This document shows positions 52,871 to 62,512 of a DNA stretch of 64,000 bases, one piece after another. The stretch spans positions 124,001-188,000 of the forward strand of contig VXTP01000015.1 in assembly GCA_009837395.1 (NCBI GenBank), given 5' to 3'. Position 1 is the first letter of the stretch. Every line of letters begins with the position of its first letter. The notes below the pieces were generated by a model. That model made no database searches, was not told the origin of the DNA, and worked only from the letters and a program-made list of their open reading frames with translations. Position numbers and translations under genes: made by a program. This stretch comes from Gemmatimonadota bacterium (GTDB lineage Bacteria; JAAXHH01).

Positions 52871-54185
52871 CGACATTCCCCTATTGGTCGAATGGCTTGT
52901 CCTCATTGGCTGTACCCTCTACGCCATGCTCCTGACCGGAGCGGAATCCGCGTTTTCCAGCCTGCCTAAAAACACGCTCCAGGAACTAAAGGCCGCGCAC
53001 GAAGGCGGACAGTCCAACCGCGTTACCCGGTGGCTGGACAACCAGGAACGCCTGTTCACCACGCTGCTGATCGGGAAGATCATCACCACGGCCGGCGTCG
53101 TGATCTCCGTGGTGGCGCTGTTCCTGACCCCGCCACTCACCAACTCGTTCGGCTCGATACTGACCCTGACCCTTTCCGGGCTGTTCGCCATCGGGCTCCT
53201 GCTGGTGCTCATCGAATGGCTGCCCAGACTGCTCGTGTTGCACTACTCCGACCAGACCGTGCGCGTCTCCGCCGTACTCGTGCTCATCAGCTACTGGCTG
53301 TTCTGGCCGCTGATCACACCGCTGCTGCTCCTTAACCGGCGCATGGCGCGCGAGGGGCTCTTCAGCAGCGGGCGCAATCCATACTGGCTCGACGACGAAC
53401 TGCACCGGGTGCTCGAACTGGAAGAAACCCGCGAACTGAATCCCGACGACAAGGAGATGATCAGCAGCATCATCGAAATGCACGACACCAGCGTGCGCGA
53501 GGTGATGGTCCCGAGAGTGGACATGGTGTGCGCCGAACGATCCAGGCCCATTCCGGAACTCCTGGAGCTCATCCGCGAGATGGGACACTCCCGGATTCCG
53601 ATCTACGGCGATTCCGTCGACGATATCGTGGGCGTCGTCTACGCCAAGGACCTGCTCCAGCTGAGCGAAGACCCGGATGGGGAGAAGGACCTGGACGGGT
53701 TGCTTCGCCCGCCCTACGTCGTGCCGGAGACCAAGAAAGCCGCCGAGCTGCTGAAAGAGTTCCAGCAGGAGAAGATCCACCTGGCCATCGTCGTGGATGA
53801 ACACGGGACCACCGCGGGCCTGGTGACCCTGGAGGACCTGCTCGAAGAGATCGTCGGCGAGATACAGGACGAGTACGACGACGAAGATCCCATGTACGAG
53901 GCGACGCCCGACGGCTCCTACATCGTCCACGCCCGGCTCACCATCGATACGCTGAACGACATCCTGGACCTCGATATCACGCCCGACGGGTTCGAAACCG
54001 TCGGCGGGCTGATCTTCAACGAGCTCGGCCGGGTGCCCGAACCCGGTGAGGAAGTGCCGTTCCGGAACGCCCGGATCGTGGTGCAAGAAGTCGAAGGGCA
54101 ACGCATCATCAAGGCGGAGGTGACCCGGCTGCATCCCCGGACCGAAGAGGACGGCGACGGCGAGATGGAGGACCGCGTTGCCTAG
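52863..54185 (+). CDS. CNNM/HlyC-CorC family protein with two CBS domains
   Basis: This 440-residue inner-membrane protein is of the CorC/HlyC kind (probably ion or magnesium homeostasis). It has an N-terminal CNNM (DUF21) domain with about four helices (LVEWLVLIGCTLYAMLLTG, VVISVVALFL). Two CBS domains follow (REVMVPRVDMVCAE and KIHLAIVVDEHGTTAGLVTLED), then a C-terminal CorC-HlyC domain (FETVGGLIFNELGRVPEPGE). The GTG at 52863 after GGGAGAG is preferred to the longer open frame from 52734, which would encode a repeat-derived leader. It overlaps ybeY. Confidence 0.88.
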   Translation: MDDDIPLLVEWLVLIGCTLYAMLLTGAESAFSSLPKNTLQELKAAHEGGQSNRVTRWLDNQERLFTTLLIGKIITTAGVVISVVALFLTPPLTNSFGSILTLTLSGLFAIGLLLVLIEWLPRLLVLHYSDQTVRVSAVLVLISYWLFWPLITPLLLLNRRMAREGLFSSGRNPYWLDDELHRVLELEETRELNPDDKEMISSIIEMHDTSVREVMVPRVDMVCAERSRPIPELLELIREMGHSRIPIYGDSVDDIVGVVYAKDLLQLSEDPDGEKDLDGLLRPPYVVPETKKAAELLKEFQQEKIHLAIVVDEHGTTAGLVTLEDLLEEIVGEIQDEYDDEDPMYEATPDGSYIVHARLTIDTLNDILDLDITPDGFETVGGLIFNELGRVPEPGEEVPFRNARIVVQEVEGQRIIKAEVTRLHPRTEEDGDGEMEDRVA

Positions 54186-55719
54186 CCCACCTGGCCCACC
54201 TGGTCCGCCTGGCCCGCCTGGCCCGGACCGTCCGGACCGCCCCAACATCATCCTCATCATGACGGACCAGCAGCGCATCGATACGATCCGCGGCTGGGAC
54301 CAGCCCCACATGATCACCCCGGCCCACGACCGGCTGGTCGCCGAAGGGGTTTCCTTCCGGCAGGCCTACTGTCCGGGCGCCACCTGCGTGGCCTCGCGGG
54401 CCGCCGTATTCACCGGCATGTACCCCCACAACACGGGCGTCTACAGTTTCCAGCCCTGGGGAGACCACCGCAACTGGGTGCAGGACCTGGCGGAAAGCGG
54501 CTACTGGTGCGCCAGCATCGGCAAGATGCATTTCATGCCCCGGGACATCCCCGGTGGGTTCCACGAGCGGGTCGTCGTCGAGAATCCGACCGGGATGAGC
54601 CTGGCCAGCGGCGGCGCGGACGACGACTGGGGCCGGTACATGACCTTCCACGGCGTGGAGCGGCCCAACGACCGCCACCTGACGGACCCCGACTGGTGGA
54701 CCAGACTGCAGGGCGTGCCGTGGCACGAGGAGGAGCGCTTCCACAGCGACGTCTTCATCGGAAACTCGGCGCTCAACTGGATACGAAGCCACCGCGGCGA
54801 GAAGCCCTTCTTCCTCGAAATCGGATTCACGGGTCCCCACGAACCCTGGGATCCGCTCCCCCGTCACCTGAGCCTGTACGACAATGTCGAGATACCCATG
54901 CCGGTAACCCGGGAGAACGAACTGGCGGGAAAGCCGCCCCAGCATGAAGCGCTGAAGAAGATGTTCTCCACGGCCGGCCACGAATCCGGCATCAACATGT
55001 ACCTGGCCAACGACGAACGCATCGACCGCATGCGCCGCCACTACTACGCCAAGGTGACCACGGTGGACGAGAAGATGGGGGAGATCCTGGGCGCCCTGGA
55101 GGAAAGGGGTTACCTGGACAACACCCTGGTCATCTTCTGCTCGGACCACGGCGAGAACCTGGGCGACCACGCCCTGGCCTACAAGTGGCTGATGTACGAC
55201 ACCATCACCCACATCCCCCTCATCATCCGCTACCCGGACCGCCGGCGCCGGGGCGACCACGTGAGCGACCTGGTCTCCCTCATGGACCTGGGTCCCACCA
55301 TCCTCGAGGCGGCCGGCGTGCCTATCCCCACCTACCTGGAAGGGCGCTCTCTCCTGCCCTACGCCGACCCGGACGCATCCGTCACGCCGCGTGACTATGT
55401 CTTCTGCGAGGACAACTATCAGATCATGATGCGCAGCCCGACCCACAAGATGGTTTACTACATCGGCCAGGAGGAGGGCGAGCTCTACGACCTGGTGGCC
55501 GATTCCGCAGAGCTTTGGAACCGGTGGGACGACGATGCGTATACCGGGATCAAGGCGAAGATGAAGGAAGACCTGCTGGAATGGCTGGCGGCCAGCAACT
55601 ACTGGCACGCCGGATACAAGCGGGACCGCTCCGCGCACTACAACGTGCGGTGGCCCACCGGGGACAACGTCAACCTGCAGGGGCCGGCCGCGGAAGACGC
55701 GAAGAAGCCGGGGTTGTAG
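54178..55719 (+). CDS. Sulfatase family protein
   Basis: This 513-residue sulfatase-fold hydrolase may cleave sulfate or phosphate esters. The N-terminal PNIILIMTDQQRIDTIRG carries the metal Asp. The formylglycine position is Cys70 in CVASR (C-x-A-S-R instead of C-x-P-S-R). VIFCSDHGENLGDH carries the second metal site. No signal peptide. The TTG start at 54178 overlaps the upstream stop, and its first 20 residues are a Pro-Gly repeat (9-bp DNA units); a later ATG at 54260 is too close to the metal motif, so the true start is uncertain. Confidence 0.85.
   Translation: MPSPPGPPGPPGPPGPDRPDRPNIILIMTDQQRIDTIRGWDQPHMITPAHDRLVAEGVSFRQAYCPGATCVASRAAVFTGMYPHNTGVYSFQPWGDHRNWVQDLAESGYWCASIGKMHFMPRDIPGGFHERVVVENPTGMSLASGGADDDWGRYMTFHGVERPNDRHLTDPDWWTRLQGVPWHEEERFHSDVFIGNSALNWIRSHRGEKPFFLEIGFTGPHEPWDPLPRHLSLYDNVEIPMPVTRENELAGKPPQHEALKKMFSTAGHESGINMYLANDERIDRMRRHYYAKVTTVDEKMGEILGALEERGYLDNTLVIFCSDHGENLGDHALAYKWLMYDTITHIPLIIRYPDRRRRGDHVSDLVSLMDLGPTILEAAGVPIPTYLEGRSLLPYADPDASVTPRDYVFCEDNYQIMMRSPTHKMVYYIGQEEGELYDLVADSAELWNRWDDDAYTGIKAKMKEDLLEWLAASNYWHAGYKRDRSAHYNVRWPTGDNVNLQGPAAEDAKKPGL
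54186..54239. repeat. Six 9-bp units at the sulfatase 5' end
   Basis: CCCACCTGG-type units from 54186 to 54239 encode PPGPPGPPG at the N-terminus and also overlap the stop of the CNNM gene. Confidence 0.9.
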
Positions 55720-55784
55720 TTCGGCATCCCGACTGACACACACTCGTTCTCTCCAATTCGTAACGCGAGATCACGCGCTGAAAG

Positions 55785-55799
55785 TAGGGTAACACCCTA
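55785..55799. repeat. Short hairpin after the sulfatase gene
   Basis: TAGGGT-AAC-ACCCTA in the 162-bp gap before the beta-propeller lipoprotein. No T run follows. Confidence 0.5.
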
Positions 55800-55881
55800 T
55801 TGATGGCGGTGGTTCTTCGTGTTTTGTTGTCTGTTACCCAAAACTTGGGATCATGTGAGTGGATCATTCCGGGTGAACCCT

Positions 55882-56910
55882 ATGCATTCTTTATTGACGG
55901 TATTTGCCGTTACGACCGTGTTTCCGGAGTTATTGACGGGTTGTGCCGAGGAAAGAACGCTCGTTTTCGACGACATTTTCCGGGAAGAATCCCGGATTGT
56001 CCTGGATTCGCGCGACGAGTTTCTCATCGGGCCACTCCCCCGTATCGGCACGGTAACCGCGGGCGGAGACATCGTCATACTGGATATCACTCCCCGTACG
56101 GGGATCTACGACAGAACCGGGGCGGGCAAGGGCGTGATCGGCGGACCGGGCGATGGCCCGGGAGAGTACCGTAATCCGGTCTCGATAACCTCTCACAACG
56201 GGGATCTGTACCTGTACGACAGCATGTTGTCCCGTATATCCCGCTATGACAGGACATTCCGGTTCGTCAGTTCCATGCTGGTATCGGAGCTTCTGGATGA
56301 AATCGACTTCTCCGAAGAAGGCAGGCTGTACGGTTACTGGTCTACCCATCCCTCTGAACTGGTGTGCGAACTGGATGATGCAGGCCAGCTTTTGCGAAGA
56401 TTCGCGCCTCAATCTGAAAACCACAATGAAGCAGCCAGATCAGCGGGCGGGGGCGTGGTGATATCGGGGGGATTCCTCTACACCATATCGCCTTACGAGT
56501 ACACCCTTTCGAAGTATTCGCTGGATGGCGTCCTTGTCGACTCGGTTCAGGGTCGGTCGGCGTATTATGTCCCACCGCCGGAACAATTCGACGTACGTAT
56601 CCTGAACGACATTCCCCGTCTTGACGAGTACCATGACCAGTGGAGCCATATCCTTCAGATCCTGCGGATCGGTGACCGGGCCCTGGCCGTGGTGTTTGCG
56701 GCACCCGGTTATTCGCGGGCGTTCCTTGCCCTCTATGATTCAGACCTCAACCCAATCGCGGAAGATATCCAGTTGCCGGATTACACGAGGGCGCCCGGTG
56801 CGTTGTTCTCCCGCGGAGATCGGCTCTACATGCTGCTGGAACCGTCGGACGACCAGGCGAATCCATCGGTGGCCGTCTACACCCTGAGACGGTCTCTCGT
56901 CGATTTATAG
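55882..56910 (+). CDS. 6-bladed beta-propeller lipoprotein
   Basis: This 342-residue protein has a lipoprotein signal peptide (lipobox LLTGC, lipid Cys at residue 21). It then shows the NHL/6-bladed propeller style with GKGVIGGPGDGPGEYRNP. It is a distant relative of the five propellers at 58-63.5 kb (shared GPGE motif and blade rhythm) but clearly more diverged. ATG at 55882 follows GGGTGA; the upstream in-frame start at 55819 would bury the signal peptide. No enzymatic motif. Confidence 0.8.
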   Translation: MHSLLTVFAVTTVFPELLTGCAEERTLVFDDIFREESRIVLDSRDEFLIGPLPRIGTVTAGGDIVILDITPRTGIYDRTGAGKGVIGGPGDGPGEYRNPVSITSHNGDLYLYDSMLSRISRYDRTFRFVSSMLVSELLDEIDFSEEGRLYGYWSTHPSELVCELDDAGQLLRRFAPQSENHNEAARSAGGGVVISGGFLYTISPYEYTLSKYSLDGVLVDSVQGRSAYYVPPPEQFDVRILNDIPRLDEYHDQWSHILQILRIGDRALAVVFAAPGYSRAFLALYDSDLNPIAEDIQLPDYTRAPGALFSRGDRLYMLLEPSDDQANPSVAVYTLRRSLVDL

Positions 56911-56955
56911 GCCCGTTTCTCAATCACTTGCCTGGCTGAAGCACGGTGCTTTGCG

Positions 56956-56984
56956 GCTTGACAGAAATATTTGGAAACGGTAAC
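56956..56984 (+). promoter_or_regulatory. Possible promoter upstream of the efflux adaptor
   Basis: A perfect TTGACA (56956-56961) is followed by only weak -10 candidates (TAACGA, 56979-56984, spacing 17). It lies just before the triple repeat at 57009. Confidence 0.35.
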
Positions 56985-57008
56985 GATTTGATGTTTCCCG
57001 ATTTTTAA

Positions 57009-57059
57009 TGGTCCGATCCTCCATAATTGGTCCGATCCTCTTTCAATGGTCCGATCCTC
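57009..57059. repeat. Three direct repeats with 19-bp period
   Basis: TGGTCCGATCCTC occurs perfectly at 57009-57021, 57028-57040 and 57047-57059. The array ends 14 bp before the start codon of the efflux adaptor. Confidence 0.95.
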
Positions 57060-57073
57060 AAGGACGAATACCT

Positions 57074-58306
57074 GTGAAAATACGAGTAACAACCTTCGCT
57101 GTCTTGGTTGCGGTCGTCGTGACCTTCGCAGCCTGCCTGAGTGCGTGCACGGCAGATCCCGGGGAGGAAGCTGCCGAGGGGGTTGCCGAAGGGACTGCCG
57201 AGGTAAATCCATCTGAGAACACCGTGCAGCCCTTTCCGGTCGAGGCCGTGGTGGTGAGTCCCCGCACACTGACCCGTTCGATCGTCGCATCGGGCCGCCT
57301 CATGGCCATCCGGCGTACCGAGTTAAGTACCGGCGTCTCGGGCAGGGCAGCAGAAGTACGGGTCCGCGAGGGCGATCGCGTCTCTACGGGCGACCTGCTG
57401 CTGCGCCTGGACGATGCGCCGTTCAAACTGAGTGTCGAGAAAGCGGAAGCGGATCTGCTGGACAAGAGGATCGACTATGCGGTTTTCATCAGTGATACCA
57501 CCGCCGTCCTGAACTCGGACTCAACCTGGGTGATACGTGAACGCGATGCACTCGAAAAGGCTCGTCATGCATTTGAGCTTGGCGAAATCGATGACGGAAA
57601 ACTGAAGTCGGCGCAAAGGAACCTGGATGCCGCGGAATTACTCAGTGGTTCGCGGTTGGATCTCTTAGCGCTGAACTCGGGACTCATCCTGGCCGAAGTT
57701 GAACATGCCCGCGTGCGGTGGGAACTCGAGCAGACCTCCGTTCATGCTCCGTTTTCAGGCGTCATCGCAAAGCGGATGGTAGAGGAAGGACAGCAGGTGA
57801 GCTCGGGGGAGACCTGTTTCGAACTGATCGACCTCTCCAGGGTACGCGTCAGGGCCGCCGTGCTGGAAAGTGACCTGGGCGCCGTCGGCGTCGGTCACGG
57901 GATACGCATCAGCGTCACCACGTGGCCCGGCGAGTTCTTCGAAGGCAGGATATCCCGCATACACCCCACCGTCGACGAAGAGAGCGGGACGGCCATCGTC
58001 GAAGCGGAACTCGCCAACCCGGGAGGACGGCTCAAGCCCGGCATGTTCGCCGAGGTGCTTATCGAGGGTACGTCATACGAAAACCGGATCGCCGTGCCGG
58101 ACGAGGCCATCGTCAGCCGTGACGAACGCACACTGGTGTTTGTCATTCAAGGTGGAAGGGCGCAGTGGTCCTACGTCACTCTGGGGCAGGAAGGCGACGC
58201 CTGGAGGGAGGTGACCTCCGGGGTCAGCGAGGGCGACACGGTGGCCGTCACCGGCAACATCACCCTGGCCCACGACGTCCCGGTCCGGGTGCGGTTGAGG
58301 GAATAA
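57074..58306 (+). CDS. RND efflux periplasmic adaptor (membrane fusion protein)
   Basis: This 410-residue adaptor links an inner-membrane RND pump to an outer-membrane channel. It has an N-terminal lipoprotein signal (LSAC, Cys about 26), a first lipoyl-like half (GRAAEVRVREGDRVSTGDLL), a helical hairpin, the second half (TSVHAPFSGVIAKRMVEEGQQVSSGE) and the C-terminal barrel/MP region. GTG start at 57074 after AAGGAC. The matching permease begins only at 63521, after five propeller genes. Confidence 0.93.
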   Translation: MKIRVTTFAVLVAVVVTFAACLSACTADPGEEAAEGVAEGTAEVNPSENTVQPFPVEAVVVSPRTLTRSIVASGRLMAIRRTELSTGVSGRAAEVRVREGDRVSTGDLLLRLDDAPFKLSVEKAEADLLDKRIDYAVFISDTTAVLNSDSTWVIRERDALEKARHAFELGEIDDGKLKSAQRNLDAAELLSGSRLDLLALNSGLILAEVEHARVRWELEQTSVHAPFSGVIAKRMVEEGQQVSSGETCFELIDLSRVRVRAAVLESDLGAVGVGHGIRISVTTWPGEFFEGRISRIHPTVDEESGTAIVEAELANPGGRLKPGMFAEVLIEGTSYENRIAVPDEAIVSRDERTLVFVIQGGRAQWSYVTLGQEGDAWREVTSGVSEGDTVAVTGNITLAHDVPVRVRLRE

Positions 58307-58352
58307 GGCCTCCTGCCAGTATGGTGTATTCCAGAAGAAAGGCGATATCGTT

Positions 58353-59342
58353 TTGAAAAGGATTATCACCGTCGTTTCATCTATTGTATTAACTGCTGCT
58401 TTGGGTTCTGCGAATGCCCAACCATTCTCGATCGAGAAAGTCAGGGCGATCCCGCTTCAACTAGGAGATGAGTTTGTCGGATTAATCTCAGATCTGATTC
58501 AGGACACGGACGGACGGTACTATCTGACGGACTGGCAGCAGCATTCCGTTTGGATTTGTGACTCGGAAGGCAAACTGATCCGACGTGTCGGGCGGGAGGG
58601 AGCCGGTCCCGGCGAGTTGCAGCATCCCACCGGAACCGCTGTATTTGAAGATAAGGTTATCGTGCTGGATACCGGAAACGGCCGGGTAATGATATTCAAG
58701 AAGGATGGTACACATTCAAACGACTTCAGATTAGACTTCCTCCCAATGACATCAGGGATTCTGGTGAGCAAGGATGGCCGGATCGCGGTCAATTCTCTCT
58801 GGGAGCCAACACTCTTCACGGTTTACGATATGGATGGCGGCATCATTGGCAGCCGAGGTGAAAGAGTGCCGGACCAGGCGGTTGGTTATACCATTGGTGA
58901 TCAGCATTTCAGCCAGACACCGGACGGCCATATTCTGTACTCCACGGTCAAGGAATATCCCGTTTACAGAATGCAGTGGGACGGAACTGTTATAGCAACT
59001 TACGAAGCCGATTCCCCGGGTTACGGCAAGCTTACCTATCCGCCCGGCGCCATGTTTATAAACCACAAGGAGATCATGAAAATCTGGACGCCCATACTGC
59101 GAGCCCTCGTTGTCTCTGATCACGTACTCACGCAGCGAAAGAAGGAAAACGTCGAGAGCGACGGAACTATTGACTACTTCGGCGATCTCTTCACTATGGC
59201 CGGCGAACCTGTTCAACTCGCGATCGAACTTCCCATGCAATTCTATGCCGCTGATGGCAATCTCCTCTACGGCATCGACACGACGCCCGTGGACGAGGGG
59301 GAGGACAACCCGCATATCGTGGTTTATCGGTTGGTTGAATAG
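58353..59342 (+). CDS. Secreted 6-bladed beta-propeller, paralogue 1
   Basis: This 329-residue protein has a Sec signal peptide (ending SANAQ) and a 6-bladed propeller core. The conserved family core reads DGRYYLTDWQQHSVWICDSEGK followed by GREGAGPGEL; later blocks are NSLWEPTLFTVYD and TTPVDEGEDNPHIVVYRL. It starts with TTG at 58353 after AAAGG. Paralogue 2 is its nearest relative by shared blocks. Local base composition is visibly less GC-rich than in the housekeeping part. Binding partner unknown. Confidence 0.85.
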   Translation: MKRIITVVSSIVLTAALGSANAQPFSIEKVRAIPLQLGDEFVGLISDLIQDTDGRYYLTDWQQHSVWICDSEGKLIRRVGREGAGPGELQHPTGTAVFEDKVIVLDTGNGRVMIFKKDGTHSNDFRLDFLPMTSGILVSKDGRIAVNSLWEPTLFTVYDMDGGIIGSRGERVPDQAVGYTIGDQHFSQTPDGHILYSTVKEYPVYRMQWDGTVIATYEADSPGYGKLTYPPGAMFINHKEIMKIWTPILRALVVSDHVLTQRKKENVESDGTIDYFGDLFTMAGEPVQLAIELPMQFYAADGNLLYGIDTTPVDEGEDNPHIVVYRLVE

Positions 59343-59436
59343 TAGTTAGGTGAATTCGTGCTGTTAAAACCCCTTCTCCGTATGGTAAGTAAACCGTTTT
59401 AATCATTCGCTCCGAACCGAATAGGGAGATCAATGT

Positions 59437-60429
59437 ATGAAGATGATCACTGCTGTCCTTGTAGCCGGGTTGGCTTTGATACCCGTTTCAATCGTTTCTG
59501 CACAGACTTTCTCCATCGAGAAAACCGGCGATATTGCCCTGAATCTCGGTGATGAGATTACCGGACAAATCGGAGACCTGATTCAGGACACCGACGGGCG
59601 GTTTTACCTGACGGATTTTCAGCAGAATACGGTCTGGATGTGTGACTCGAAAGGCAGACTGATCAGGCGAATCGGCCGGGAAGGTTCCGGTCCCGGAGAG
59701 CTAAACTTTCCGAGTGGAACAACTGTATACGAAGACAAAGTCATTGTGCTCGACAAAGGTAACAGTCGAGTAGTGGTTTTCAAGATGGACGGGACGTATG
59801 TAAACGACTTCCGAGTAAACTTTTTTATGGCAACAGGGATTCTGGCGAGTAAAGACGGCCGTATAGCGGTTAATTCTCTCTGGGAGCCAACGCTTTTTAC
59901 CGTTTTCGATATGGATGGAAACATTGTAGGGAGTAAAGGTGAAAGAGTGCCGGATCAGTCGTTTTTTACAATGATGGGGGATCAGCATTTCAACCAGACA
60001 TCGGCCGGTCACATTCTGTACTCCACTGTTAAAGAATACCCCGTACTCAGAATGACATGGGACGGTACTGTACTTGCGGAATATGAGGCCGATTCCCCTG
60101 GATACGGGAAATTCGAATTCCCGTCCGGCGTTCAGTTTCCACATGTCAACGACATCTTGAAAACCTGGACCCCGATTCTGCGTCCGCTGGCCATTGGTGA
60201 TCACGTTCTGGTACAACGTAAAAAAGTAGATGTTGAGAATGGTATAAAATACTACGGCGACCTCTTCACCATGGACGGCACGCCGGTACAGTTGGCCATG
60301 GAACTACCCTTTCAGTTTTACGCGGTGGATGGCGATCTCCTCTACGGTATCGACACGACGCCGGTGAATGAAGGAGCGGACAACCCGCACATCGTGGTGT
60401 TCCAGCTGAGGGAAAGTGCAGGTCAGTAA
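59437..60429 (+). CDS. Secreted 6-bladed beta-propeller, paralogue 2
   Basis: 330 residues, signal peptide ending VSAQ. The core is the same as paralogue 1 but the marker reads DFQQNTVWMCDSKG, then REGSGPGELNFPSG. NSLWEPTLFTVFDMDG and TTPVNEGADNPHIVVFQL are nearly the same as in paralogue 1. AGGGAGA precedes the ATG at 59437. Its stop TAA overlaps the next ATG by one base (TAATG). The 94-bp gap from paralogue 1 holds no gene. Confidence 0.85.
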   Translation: MKMITAVLVAGLALIPVSIVSAQTFSIEKTGDIALNLGDEITGQIGDLIQDTDGRFYLTDFQQNTVWMCDSKGRLIRRIGREGSGPGELNFPSGTTVYEDKVIVLDKGNSRVVVFKMDGTYVNDFRVNFFMATGILASKDGRIAVNSLWEPTLFTVFDMDGNIVGSKGERVPDQSFFTMMGDQHFNQTSAGHILYSTVKEYPVLRMTWDGTVLAEYEADSPGYGKFEFPSGVQFPHVNDILKTWTPILRPLAIGDHVLVQRKKVDVENGIKYYGDLFTMDGTPVQLAMELPFQFYAVDGDLLYGIDTTPVNEGADNPHIVVFQLRESAGQ

Positions 60430-61424
60430 TGATGTCATTCCTCCGAGCTGTTTTTCTCATCCTGATTACAATTACAGTTACATCGGTCCATGCACAATCC
60501 TATGTGATTGAAAAAACCCAGGTTATCCCGCTCGAGCTGGGCGATGAAATCGTCGGTGAAATCGCCGATCTCACCCGGGACGCCGAGGGGAACTTCTACC
60601 TGCCCGACTGGCAGCAGCATATGATCTGGGTAGTGGACTCCCAGGGCAGGTTGATCCGGAAAATCGGGCAGGCGGGAAGGGGACCGGGCGAACTGACCAA
60701 TCCCCGCAGTGTGGCGTTGCACGATGGTAAGGTTTTCGTGCTTGATAACGACAACGACAGAATCTCCGCTTTTTCAATTTCTGGACAGCATCTTTCCAGC
60801 CATCGAATCGATGTGTACCTATCGACCGGCATGCTGATAAACGACGATGGCCACATCGCCGTTTCTTCTGTGCTGGCTCCGTCATTTTTCACGGTATACG
60901 ACACCGATGGCGCGAAGCTCTACGATGGCGGCAGCCGTGAGGTCGAGGCCAGGCCCGTCGGGGTCATCGGCGGATCCTATCAGCTGTTCCAGCACATATC
61001 CAGCACACCTAATGGAGACGTGCTTTTTTCGCCGGTGAAACGTTACGAAGTGTCGAGACTTCACTGGGATGGCACGGTGCTGGCAACCTATTCGGCGGAA
61101 CCTCCCGGATACACTCCTTTCTTCGTCACTCCAACGGGAAGTGGATTCAAGCTCGACAACACGTGGTCAAGGGTTGATCGGCCTATGGCTGTCGGCGATC
61201 ATGTTTTGATCCAAAGATGGAAAGTCCTGGAAGACGGCGAACAGAGATTTAAAGGCGATCTCTTCTTGGAGGACGGTAGCGTCGTCCAACTTGGCATTGA
61301 GTTGCCCTTCACTTTCATCTGCGCCGATGGTCGAACCCTCTACGGCATCGATACAGCACCTGTTGAAGAAGGTGAACCCAATCCGCATATCACTGTCTAC
61401 CGATTGAGCGGCGGGCCAGAATAA
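60429..61424 (+). CDS. Secreted 6-bladed beta-propeller, paralogue 3
   Basis: 331 residues with signal peptide ending VHAQ. It reads NFYLPDWQQHMIWVVDSQGR and GQAGRGPGELTNP; the ending is TAPVEEGEPNPHITVYRL. It is intermediate between paralogues 1/2 (NPHI ending) and 4/5 (PDWQQH and PVEEGE). The ATG at 60429 overlaps the preceding stop by one base; a second ATG follows immediately at 60432. Confidence 0.85.
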   Translation: MMSFLRAVFLILITITVTSVHAQSYVIEKTQVIPLELGDEIVGEIADLTRDAEGNFYLPDWQQHMIWVVDSQGRLIRKIGQAGRGPGELTNPRSVALHDGKVFVLDNDNDRISAFSISGQHLSSHRIDVYLSTGMLINDDGHIAVSSVLAPSFFTVYDTDGAKLYDGGSREVEARPVGVIGGSYQLFQHISSTPNGDVLFSPVKRYEVSRLHWDGTVLATYSAEPPGYTPFFVTPTGSGFKLDNTWSRVDRPMAVGDHVLIQRWKVLEDGEQRFKGDLFLEDGSVVQLGIELPFTFICADGRTLYGIDTAPVEEGEPNPHITVYRLSGGPE

Positions 61425-61465
61425 CCGTGATTGGTCCGTGCGGTCGAATCATCTGGAGGAGCTTG

Positions 61466-62455
61466 ATGAGATACGTATTACTATTCCTGGCAACCATGCT
61501 TCTTCAACACTGGACCACCCCCGCTTCCGCGCAGGACTACAGCCTCGAAAAAGTACGGGAGATCCCGATCGATCTGGGGGATGAAATCGTTGGTCAAATC
61601 TCCGATATCGCCCGGGACGGAGAAGGTAATTTTTACCTGCCCGACTGGCAGCAGCATACGGTCTGGGTAACGGATCCGGGCGGGAAGTTGATCCGGCGCA
61701 TCAGCCAGGAAGGATCCGGTCCGGGGGAGATGTCGAAACCTCAAAATGTTACGGTATTCGAGGACCGCATCGTGGTATTCGACAAGGAAAACTTCCGTGT
61801 GGCAACGTTCAACCTGGACGGAACCCACCTTGCTTCGTTCCGAATCGACAGACCCGGACCGGATAACATCATTTGTGGAAGTGAAGCGCGCTGCGCCGTG
61901 AGTTCCCTCATGGGCGAATCGCTGCTTACAGTGTACGACTCGAACGGCAACAAGAGTCACGATATGGGCAACCGCCCCTGGCCGCCGGACCCTCCCATTC
62001 CGGTCCGGATGGGCGGCTCGTTCCTGCACATGTCGCTCACCCCTGAAGGCCGCATTCTATACTCATCCGTCAAGACCTACCAGGTGTACGATATGGAATG
62101 GGATGGCAGTATCGTCGCGACGTATGCAGCCGAACCGCCAGGATACTATCCCATGGTGATTACGAGTCGGGAAACTGCGTCGGAAGAGTTGAATAGATCG
62201 ACCCGTATGTTTCGACCCCTGATTGTCGGTGATTTCGTGCTCGTACAGCGGGACAGAAACGGTCCGGACAATACCCGCGTCCGGCATATCGACCTGTTCG
62301 GAAGAGACGGAACGCTCATCCAGTTGGATATCGAGTCACCCCTTCATTTTGACCACGCCGAAGGCGATGATCTGTACGCCATCGACACGTCCCCGGTGGA
62401 AGAAGGGGAACTCAACCCCAGTATCGTGGTCTATCGACTGAGCGGCGGGCCATAA
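61466..62455 (+). CDS. Secreted 6-bladed beta-propeller, paralogue 4
   Basis: 329 residues; signal peptide ending ASAQ, then FYLPDWQQHTVWVTDPGGK, QEGSGPGEM, GESLLTVYDSNGN and SPVEEGELNPSIVVYRL. The blocks RPWPPDP and ETASEELNRSTRMFRPLIVG are shared almost exactly with paralogue 5. GGAGG sits just before the ATG at 61466; an upstream in-frame start at 61427 would add residues before the signal peptide. Confidence 0.85.
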   Translation: MRYVLLFLATMLLQHWTTPASAQDYSLEKVREIPIDLGDEIVGQISDIARDGEGNFYLPDWQQHTVWVTDPGGKLIRRISQEGSGPGEMSKPQNVTVFEDRIVVFDKENFRVATFNLDGTHLASFRIDRPGPDNIICGSEARCAVSSLMGESLLTVYDSNGNKSHDMGNRPWPPDPPIPVRMGGSFLHMSLTPEGRILYSSVKTYQVYDMEWDGSIVATYAAEPPGYYPMVITSRETASEELNRSTRMFRPLIVGDFVLVQRDRNGPDNTRVRHIDLFGRDGTLIQLDIESPLHFDHAEGDDLYAIDTSPVEEGELNPSIVVYRLSGGP

Positions 62456-62512
62456 ACTGGCATCCTATTTCTCGTGACTCAATACGTAACCCGTCGCGCC
62501 GGGGAGCACCGA

